From Calditrichota bacterium (lineage in GTDB: Bacteria; Calditrichota; Calditrichia; RBG-13-44-9): a DNA stretch of 14,448 nt. How positions within the stretch are numbered: position 1 is the stretch's first letter; every line of letters begins with the position of its first letter. Below are positions 6,749 to 11,876 of the stretch, one piece after another. Position numbers and translations under genes: made by a program. The notes beneath the pieces were generated by a model, which was not told the origin of the DNA, ran no database searches, and worked only from the letters and a program-made list of their open reading frames with translations. The stretch is taken from the NCBI GenBank assembly GCA_024276455.1, contig JAJRXE010000290.1, positions 1-14,448 of the forward strand, given 5' to 3'.

Positions 6749-7312
6749 ATGAAGAAGTTAGTTTATTTGCTGAGTGCTGCTCTGGTGCTGGGGTTGTTTG
6801 GTAACGGATTTTCCCAAAATAGAGCTGTCGGTGTAGTGCCAGGTGCCGGAAGATATGTTTATGCAGCTAACCTGAATTTAACCAGCGAACAACTCACTAA
6901 ACTGAATGATTTGCGCACCGCTTTTTACAATGAAACGGTTGACTTGCGTAATCAGCTGCAAAGTAAATCGCTCGAACTGCGCACTCTGATGTTGGATCCG
7001 GTTAAGAACCAGTCCAAGATTACGGCGTTGCAAAAAGAAATGCTAACCATTCAGCAGAAGTTGCAGGAGAAAGCGCTTAACCTTCGGGTTGAGGCACGTA
7101 AACTGTTAACTCCGGAACAATTGGCCATGTTGCCTCCCGGTTGCGGTCTAGGCATCGGAATCGGCATGGGATTCGGAGCAGGGCGTGGTTATGGTTTGGG
7201 AATAAATTACGCCGGAGGCTACGGCCGTGGCAGAGGCGGTTTCGCCCGGGGCGGACGAGGCGCCGGCCGGGGCATGGGATGGCGCTCCGCGTATTGTCCC
7301 TATCGTTACTAA
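6749..7312 (+). CDS. Spy/CpxP/ZraP-like exported LTxxQ protein with Gly/Arg-rich tail
   Basis: A signal peptide covers residues 1-23 (MKKLVYLLSAALVLGLFGNGFSQ, AxA-like end). The mature part is an alpha-helical hairpin typical of the LTxxQ family, with LTSEQLTKL (44-52) and LTPEQLAML (120-128) at its two ends. Members are periplasmic chaperones or metal-responsive stress proteins (Spy, CpxP, ZraP). The region between (about 50-118) is charged and Leu/Gln-rich, as expected for the cradle-shaped dimer. The tail (131-187) is unusual: repeated Gly with Arg, Phe and Tyr, and Cys132 and Cys183 as the only cysteines. Whether the tail binds metal, nucleic acid or membrane cannot be told. An excellent AAAGGAGG fixes ATG 6749; an ATG at 6742 is out of frame. 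It has its own promoter but follows the sigma pair on the same strand, which suggests it belongs to that stress response. Confidence 0.82.
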   Translation: MKKLVYLLSAALVLGLFGNGFSQNRAVGVVPGAGRYVYAANLNLTSEQLTKLNDLRTAFYNETVDLRNQLQSKSLELRTLMLDPVKNQSKITALQKEMLTIQQKLQEKALNLRVEARKLLTPEQLAMLPPGCGLGIGIGMGFGAGRGYGLGINYAGGYGRGRGGFARGGRGAGRGMGWRSAYCPYRY

Positions 7313-7319
7313 AGAATAT

Positions 7320-7340
7320 GGGGCCTTGTGCCCCTTTCTT
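7320..7340 (+). terminator. Intrinsic terminator of the LTxxQ gene
   Basis: GGGGC (7320-7324) and GCCCC (7330-7334) form a 5-base GC stem with a 5-base loop, followed by TTTCTT. It lies 8 bases after the stop codon of the LTxxQ gene. Confidence 0.7.
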
Positions 7341-7610
7341 ATAATCTATCGAGCATTAAGCCCATGAAAATTTTAGTTTCTTCGAATTTATAAAGTTAAT
7401 GGAATGGCAAAATTTATAGAATATTCGGCAATATTCTCGATGCTTTTCATTTCCTCATTGCCCTGAAAATTTAAACAAAGATGCCATAGTTATTATGAAA
7501 ATATAATTTACTTTTTAACTATTGTCAGAGTTATAAACTACTCTACATCATAAAAATACAATAACTTTATTAGTATGTATTTCCTATTATAATAAATTCG
7601 GAGATAGTAT
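7341..7610 (+). promoter_or_regulatory. AT-rich intergenic region upstream of the exported protein gene
   Basis: A perfect TATAAT at 7588-7593 lies 17 bases before ATG 7611, but the matching -35 position reads only CTTTAT and the transcript would begin at the GGAGA ribosome binding site (7600-7604). A second TTTTCA/TGAAAA inverted repeat is at 7444-7449 and 7464-7469. Nothing else is recognised in this very AT-rich stretch. Confidence 0.3.
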
Positions 7611-8138
7611 ATGAATAAGAAATTTTTAGCAGTTATTAAAGCCTTGGTTTTGATTATAATCGGCTGGGTCAGTATAAATACATTGGCTTTTTCCAAAGAT
7701 CGTAATACAGAAGCAAATAGTGGTCATGAGTTAGGTGAAATAGAGGTGGGTCTTTCGGTTGGCTATGCTTATTTGAAGGAAGACAAGGAAAATGGTTTCA
7801 ATTTTCACCTGCATATAATGAAAAGGTTGCCAGGTGAAGGGGTTCAGAGGTATTTATCTATCCGGGTCGGAGCAGAAACAATTATTTCTAAAGAAAAACA
7901 TTATGGTGCTATGATTTCATTAGCAGCCAATCTGTGGCGTAATCTTGTTTTTTCTGTTTCACCCGGCATGGAATGGGCAGATCACAACGGAAAATGGGAG
8001 TCAAAATACGCCACTCATCTTGAAGTAACATACATTTTAGAAAATTCAAGTATTCATTACGGTCCAGCAGTTAGTTATTCTAAAGCGCGTGATGAGCAGC
8101 ACTACACTGTTGGTATTCATTTAGGTTTTCCATTCTGA
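7611..8138 (+). CDS. Exported protein of unknown function, probable small outer-membrane beta-barrel
   Basis: I do not recognise the family. The 175-residue protein has a signal peptide (1-26 or 1-28: basic MNKK, then a hydrophobic core ending in NTLAFS). After a polar stretch it alternates polar and hydrophobic or aromatic residues in beta-strand-like runs, for example IEVGLSVGYAYL (44-55), FNFHLHIM, YLSIRVGAETII, LVFSVSPGMEW and THLEVTYIL. It ends in HLGFPF, with a C-terminal Phe as in many outer-membrane barrels. These features fit a small 8-stranded barrel, but a periplasmic beta-sandwich is also possible. The start is set by GGAGA seven bases upstream of the ATG. It follows the LTxxQ gene after a terminator, so it is probably transcribed separately. 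It shares the low GC content of this block. Confidence 0.65.
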   Translation: MNKKFLAVIKALVLIIIGWVSINTLAFSKDRNTEANSGHELGEIEVGLSVGYAYLKEDKENGFNFHLHIMKRLPGEGVQRYLSIRVGAETIISKEKHYGAMISLAANLWRNLVFSVSPGMEWADHNGKWESKYATHLEVTYILENSSIHYGPAVSYSKARDEQHYTVGIHLGFPF

Positions 8139-8492
8139 GGTTAAGAGTCCTAACAAAAAGCTCCAGCGGATAGCTCAAAGCATCTTTTTTGTGTATGTCG
8201 GAAGCTCCATATTGCATAAAAAAAGACGCATTGGCCTGTAGCCGAACATAGCTATTTTTTGCATTGCAAACAAAAAATGAATAATATTCTAAATTTTTTT
8301 CACTTAATATTGGATGTTTTTCATAACTTCGATCCTCATCTGTCAATTTGAGGTGTTTTTAGGCAGAGCTCACCGCTTGCGCTTTAGGCCGCCGTTTTTT
8401 CTCCGTACGCACTTTTCTAAACACTAAATAAAATGACAAAACATTTGAAAAACAACCCATGAAAAGCTCAAGCCGAAGAAATCTAAGCAATC
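8139..8492. other. AT-rich convergent spacer without a supported gene
   Basis: The two flanking genes converge here. A minus-strand reading of 88 codons (8080-8346) exists, but it needs a TTG start, has no ribosome binding site and overlaps the end of the upstream gene. A 13-base dyad, TTTGCATTGCAAA, lies at 8258-8270. A GC-rich patch at 8366-8390 runs into TTTTTT, but I could not fold it into a proper stem. No convincing terminator was found for either gene. Confidence 0.35.
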
Positions 8493-9281
8493 TTATTTTC
8501 CATCCGTCAGTTTATACCAGACTGTGGAAAAGACATCGCTTTTCCATTCCGTTCGTTCCAGCTCCACCTGCAATCCCGGCAGGAGCTCCCCAGCCTTCCA
8601 GACTACCTTCTCCTCGTTCTCGATAGACGGTTCCCGGTATTCCAGTCCGCACTTTTTCAATGCTTCCTTTACCCCTGCCACCGGGCGGTAAAAGTCAATC
8701 CGCATCTGGTAAATCCGGTCGTACCCATTCTGGCGGCGCACGTACAATACCATTTGATGTTCCACCCGTTCGGTGGTGTGGTTGGTCACTTCCCACACAT
8801 CTTCGGTGTGACTTCCCAAGCCGAGATTGCGAAAAATCAGGCGGTACTCCGTGTCGGAAATTTTCTGTTCCTCTCCCGCGCTACCCAGAAATTTTTTAAT
8901 GTAGCTCACCGCGTAAAACTGCCCGCTGCGGGGGTCGAAGTAGTAGCGGGGATCGTACAGATTCAGGTACGGCAAACCGATTGAGGGTCCCCACACGTAC
9001 CCTTCCTGGTAATAAAAATTGTGAAATTTAATCCAGTTCCCCACTCGAGCATCCAGGTACACCATGTCGTCGTTGTACAATTTCCCCACGATTTTTCCAT
9101 TCGGGGTTTCTCGCACATTTTCGGTATCCACAATCACCACGGCGGAATCCGGTAAGGCCGGAATCATCTGAACGGTGTCGGGAGGAACCGGGGGTGTCAC
9201 GAGTCTGGTCACTTTCGGCTGACAGGACCAGAGTAATGCCAGCACCAAAAGCAGGAATCCAGTCTTGTATTTCCAGTTCAT
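8493..9281 (-). CDS. Lipoprotein with a bacterial SH3 domain
   Basis: Residues 1-20 (MNWKYKTGFLLLVLALLWSC) form a lipoprotein signal with the lipobox LWSC, so Cys20 would be acylated. A Pro-rich linker (30-45) leads to a bacterial SH3 domain at about 49-101, with NVRETPNGKIVGKL (55-68), GNWIKF (81-86) and EGYVWG (93-98). Such domains often bind peptidoglycan or act as protein contacts. The remaining 160 residues form a domain I do not recognise, with several Trp and charged strands. ATG 9281 is chosen over an in-frame TTG at 9302 because the TTG reading runs through the Shine-Dalgarno sequence AGAGGAGAAGGG. The protein faces the periplasm, and its partner is unknown. It is divergent from the DUF2188-like gene, with about 270 bases between their starts. 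Confidence 0.8.
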   Translation of the reverse strand: MNWKYKTGFLLLVLALLWSCQPKVTRLVTPPVPPDTVQMIPALPDSAVVIVDTENVRETPNGKIVGKLYNDDMVYLDARVGNWIKFHNFYYQEGYVWGPSIGLPYLNLYDPRYYFDPRSGQFYAVSYIKKFLGSAGEEQKISDTEYRLIFRNLGLGSHTEDVWEVTNHTTERVEHQMVLYVRRQNGYDRIYQMRIDFYRPVAGVKEALKKCGLEYREPSIENEEKVVWKAGELLPGLQVELERTEWKSDVFSTVWYKLTDGK

Positions 9282-9333
9282 CTGTCCCTTCTCCTCTCTC
9301 AAAAAATAATCGCAAAAAATAAGGCTCCATTCC

Positions 9334-9395
9334 GGAAATTACAAATGAATATTAATTTCCAGCCTCCGGAAGCACTTCCCTTCTCGGAAATTTCC
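9334..9395. promoter_or_regulatory. Cluster of GGAAATT dyads between divergent genes
   Basis: GGAAATTA (9334-9341) and TAATTTCC (9353-9360) form a perfect inverted repeat with an 11-base centre. A perfect 10-base palindrome, GGAAATTTCC, follows at 9386-9395. These could be operator sites for one regulator of both divergent genes, or an RNA hairpin in the lipoprotein leader. Confidence 0.35.
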
Positions 9396-9475
9396 ATCCT
9401 CCAATTTCTGTTTACGCCTCGGAAGCGCCGGGAAACCAGCAGGCAGAGAAAAAATTTAACTGTTCTGCAACTTAA

Positions 9476-9503
9476 TTGAAATCAAACAGTAATAAAGTAT
9501 GAA
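9476..9503 (+). promoter_or_regulatory. Weak candidate promoter of the DUF2188-like gene
   Basis: TTGAAA (9476-9481), 16 bases, then TATGAA (9498-9503), 46 bases before the start codon. Both boxes are partial matches. Confidence 0.35.
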
Positions 9504-9549
9504 CAAATTAGGCCGATAAACAAGAAACCAAAAAACAGAGGAGGGAACG

Positions 9550-9744
9550 ATGGCAGCACGTAATATTTTTGTGGTGAAACCGCTGGAAGATTCCTGGGTG
9601 GTGCTGAAAGACGGAGCCTTGCTCGGTACATTTCCGGAACGACAGGACGCCATTCGGCAAGCCCGAAAACTGTCCCAAAGCCGGCTCTCGAGCCAGGTTC
9701 TGGTGTACCGCCCGGACGGTTCAATCATCAAAACCGTAAATTAA
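9550..9744 (+). CDS. Small DUF2188-like protein
   Basis: The protein has 64 residues. It starts with NIFVVKPLEDSWVVLKDGA (5-23), passes through TFPERQDAIRQARKL (27-41) and ends in VLVYRPDGSIIKT (50-62). This beta-beta-beta-alpha-beta pattern, with a VV(K/P)-W-V-G-A start and a final (Y/H)-x-x-DG-x-I strand, is that of the DUF2188 family: short soluble proteins of unknown function found across bacteria. There is no signal peptide or membrane segment. A strong GAGGAGG lies seven bases before ATG 9550. It forms its own unit, followed 21 bases later by a terminator hairpin. The sequence does not suggest a role. Confidence 0.75.
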   Translation: MAARNIFVVKPLEDSWVVLKDGALLGTFPERQDAIRQARKLSQSRLSSQVLVYRPDGSIIKTVN

Positions 9745-9763
9745 CCGAGCAGGAATTCCCCAT

Positions 9764-11179
9764 TTAGCGAGTAGTTGAATTTTTACTCGCTTCTTTTTTG
9801 CTTTTTTTCCAACCCACCACCCAGATTAATAATGAAACAAATAAGCCCGGGTACATGGGCTGAATCCCCAACCAGTAGGTTAGCTCCGTTAAAGAGGGAC
9901 TCGTCCGGACGGATTGAATCAGAAAGATAAGCGAGACCAGGAACGGGACGGTCAGGTTTACCCGGACCAGGCGGTGAGAGAGCCGGAATACGGAAAAGTA
10001 ACTTCCCATAACCAGGAGCAACATGGGGGGAATGCAAAACGTCCCGACCACATACCAGAGTTGAATGACCGAGAGCAACGCCAGAGCGAGGGAAACGGAC
10101 AGTGCGGCGCTAATTCCCAGGCCCAAGCGGGTAAGGGCTGCCCGCGAGCGAACTTCTTTTTTCACCCGGGCAAAAAAATCGTGACCGATGGTGATGGCGG
10201 AAAGCAGGAAATTGCTGTCCAGGGTGGACATGATGGTGGCAAGCAATCCGGTGAGGAAAATGCCGGAAAGCAGCGGCGGCAGCACCTGGTGGGAGAGCAG
10301 CGGAAACGAGAGTACCGGATTAATATCGTTCAGCAAGGCACGGGCGTACAGTCCGGTGGTAGTGGTTAAAAAATCGAAAAGGAACCAGAAACCCACCGAC
10401 CAGAGAATTCCGTTGCGAGCGATGCGTCCGGTTTTGGCAGCGTAGCAGCGCTGATGGAAACCGGGATCGATAATCGTTAACAGGGCAATGAAAAACCACA
10501 CCAACAGGTACTGCGGAGAGTTTCCGCCATGCCAGGTAAGGTGGAGCGCCGGTAGATGAGTTTTCAGAAATCCCAGCCCTCCAAACCGACTCACCAGAAT
10601 AACCAGAATAACCGAGAACCCTCCGAACATGAGCAAAAATTGCAATTTGTCCGTCCGCACCACCGAACGAAATCCGCCCGCCACCACGTACACCAGCGAG
10701 AACAAGGTTCCCAGCATGACGCAGATCCACAAGCTCCAACCGGTAATCATCTGAACCATTAATCCCACCATCAGCACATAGGGTGCCGGCAGGGTGAGTA
10801 AAAAGGTGAAGAGGGTTCCCAGTAATCCGTTGGTTTTTCCGTAATGGCGATAAAACTGGTCCGGAATGGACAGTAAATTGGATTTGCGAACCCGGGGAGC
10901 CAGAAAGAAAGCGAATACGATGGCAAAAAGGTAGTAGGGTAAACCAAACACCACCCAGTTGGAAATCCCGTACCGGTAGGTAAATTCTCCCACTCCCAGA
11001 ATACCGCCGTACCAGGTGGTAACCAGGGTGGCGACAAAAGCAGGCAAGGTAAGCTGGCGCCCGCCTACCAGAAAATCCACCTCGTCTTCCGGATTCCCCC
11101 GCCGTCGAAACCCGATGAACAAGAGCAGCACCAGGTACATGCCGATGGGCAGGTATTCCAGAAAATGTAATTTAATCAT
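9764..11179 (-). CDS. SSS-family sodium:solute symporter, predicted inner-membrane thiamine transporter
   Basis: The 471-residue, highly hydrophobic protein has about 12-13 membrane helices and the signatures of the sodium/solute symporter (SLC5-like) family. These are DFLVGGRQLTLPAF (35-48) leading into helix 1, AGGFRSVVRTDKLQ (167-180), QRCYAAKT (243-250) and STLDSNFL (318-325), where the Na+-site Ser/Thr residues are expected. Family members import pantothenate, proline, sugars and other solutes with Na+. Thiamine as substrate is inferred from context: it is the third gene behind a TPP riboswitch, and its ATG overlaps the end of the thiamine pyrophosphokinase gene by 8 bases, which suggests translational coupling. 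From memory, SSS transporters named ThiV were once predicted from THI-box context in other bacteria; whether this is an orthologue cannot be judged here. The last codons (SKNSTTR) lie in a hairpin that serves as terminator for the convergent gene. Confidence 0.88.
   Translation of the reverse strand: MIKLHFLEYLPIGMYLVLLLFIGFRRRGNPEDEVDFLVGGRQLTLPAFVATLVTTWYGGILGVGEFTYRYGISNWVVFGLPYYLFAIVFAFFLAPRVRKSNLLSIPDQFYRHYGKTNGLLGTLFTFLLTLPAPYVLMVGLMVQMITGWSLWICVMLGTLFSLVYVVAGGFRSVVRTDKLQFLLMFGGFSVILVILVSRFGGLGFLKTHLPALHLTWHGGNSPQYLLVWFFIALLTIIDPGFHQRCYAAKTGRIARNGILWSVGFWFLFDFLTTTTGLYARALLNDINPVLSFPLLSHQVLPPLLSGIFLTGLLATIMSTLDSNFLLSAITIGHDFFARVKKEVRSRAALTRLGLGISAALSVSLALALLSVIQLWYVVGTFCIPPMLLLVMGSYFSVFRLSHRLVRVNLTVPFLVSLIFLIQSVRTSPSLTELTYWLGIQPMYPGLFVSLLIWVVGWKKSKKEASKNSTTR
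9766..9799 (+). terminator. Intrinsic terminator of the DUF2188-like gene, inside the convergent symporter gene
   Basis: AGCGAGTA (9766-9773) and TACTCGCT (9784-9791) form a perfect 8-base stem with a 10-base loop, followed by TCTTTTTT on the plus strand. The whole hairpin lies in the last codons and stop of the symporter gene on the other strand. On the minus strand the stem is followed by AAATGG, so it would not terminate the operon by itself. Confidence 0.75.
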
Positions 11180-11813
11180 ATTCCCCCAACTGATTCACAA
11201 ACACCAACAACAGCCCCTGGCGTACCGTTACCTCCACCGGATTTTCCACGACCTCGTTGCTGAGGCCCTCTCGCTGTCCGAAAATCAGCGGTTCGTCCTG
11301 CAAGGGGTATTTCAATCCCCGGGTGGTAACCCCTGCCACAGTATTGAGGGGAATCAGCGAGATGGTTTGCCCCGGCGTCCCCTGATAACGAAAATGGGCG
11401 CGTACCAGAAAAATCTGACCGTAGCGATCATAAATTTCCAGGCTAAAGAAGCGGTCGTAACGGCTTAACACGGAGAGATTATTCAGGGTGTGATCCAGTC
11501 GCCGCCCGGTCAGGCCAAGCAAAACTAAATGAGTCGCCCCTTGCTCCCGGCAGTAATGGAGGGCTTTCTCCAGGTCGTTCAGCTCCTGGGAGGGCTGGTG
11601 AATGAATTCTGTTTGGGGTAAACGAGTGCGATCCAGCCGTTGCACGGAGTCCAGATCGCCGATAATCACATCGGGAATCATCCCGTAAGCCAGAGCGCGC
11701 AACGCTCCCCCGTCTGCCGCCACGATTTTGTGGAAAGTCCGGGAGGAAATCCGTTCCAACGTCCGACAATCCAGCTCGCCATTGGCGACGAGCAAAAAGG
11801 TGTTCTGTTCCAT
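11172..11813 (-). CDS. thiN: Thiamine pyrophosphokinase
   Basis: The enzyme transfers pyrophosphate from ATP to thiamine, giving TPP in one step in the cytoplasm. The 213 residues carry the family signatures: AADGGA (32-37), GDLDS (52-56, metal and phosphate binding), LNDLEKAL (78-85, where most members have a TD pair; here Thr is replaced by Asn), GLTGRRLDHTLNN (100-112) and GLSNEV (183-188) in the thiamine-binding C-terminal domain. Length is normal for a bacterial monofunctional enzyme. ATG 11813 follows AAGGAGG with good spacing, but both are sequestered in a hairpin (11811-11830). It is the second gene of the TPP-riboswitch operon, 63 bases behind the receptor gene and overlapping the symporter. 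Its presence means the operon imports thiamine itself or a dephosphorylated form, not only a pyrimidine precursor. Confidence 0.95.
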   Translation of the reverse strand: MEQNTFLLVANGELDCRTLERISSRTFHKIVAADGGALRALAYGMIPDVIIGDLDSVQRLDRTRLPQTEFIHQPSQELNDLEKALHYCREQGATHLVLLGLTGRRLDHTLNNLSVLSRYDRFFSLEIYDRYGQIFLVRAHFRYQGTPGQTISLIPLNTVAGVTTRGLKYPLQDEPLIFGQREGLSNEVVENPVEVTVRQGLLLVFVNQLGEYD

Positions 11814-11830
11814 GAAGGGCCTCCTTCACG
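11811..11830 (-). promoter_or_regulatory. Hairpin sequestering the thiN ribosome binding site and start codon
   Basis: On the minus strand, CGTGAAGG pairs with CCTTCATG around the loop AGGC, giving 8 pairs with one G-U. The Shine-Dalgarno AAGGAGG lies in the 5' arm and loop, and the ATG is the last three bases of the 3' arm. Confidence 0.55.
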
Positions 11831-11863
11831 GGGTGGAGGCGGTTGAGAACCGATCCACCCCGT
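11828..11863 (-). repeat. Strong intercistronic hairpin between the receptor and thiN genes
   Basis: ACGGGGTGG and CCACCCCGT (11855-11863 and 11828-11836) form a perfect 9-base stem, with an inner CGGTT/AACCG stem and a 3-base loop. On the minus strand no T-run follows, so it is not a standard terminator. It may stabilise the receptor mRNA or modulate thiN translation. Its last three bases (11828-11830) are shared with the thiN start-site hairpin, so the two partly compete. Confidence 0.6.
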
Positions 11864-11876
11864 TTTGCAAACTGGT

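Noticed and set aside
7141..7312. Gly/Arg-rich repeats in the LTxxQ gene as a DNA tandem repeat
   Set aside because: The underlying codons vary and no fixed repeat unit is seen, so this is protein low complexity and not a DNA repeat.
8080..8346. Minus-strand reading of 88 codons in the convergent spacer
   Set aside because: It needs a TTG start without a ribosome binding site, overlaps the end of the exported protein gene, and its translation resembles no family I know.
9282..9302. Longer lipoprotein start at an in-frame TTG (9302)
   Set aside because: The extra codons are the Shine-Dalgarno region of the ATG at 9281, and they would put charged residues ahead of a normal lipoprotein signal.
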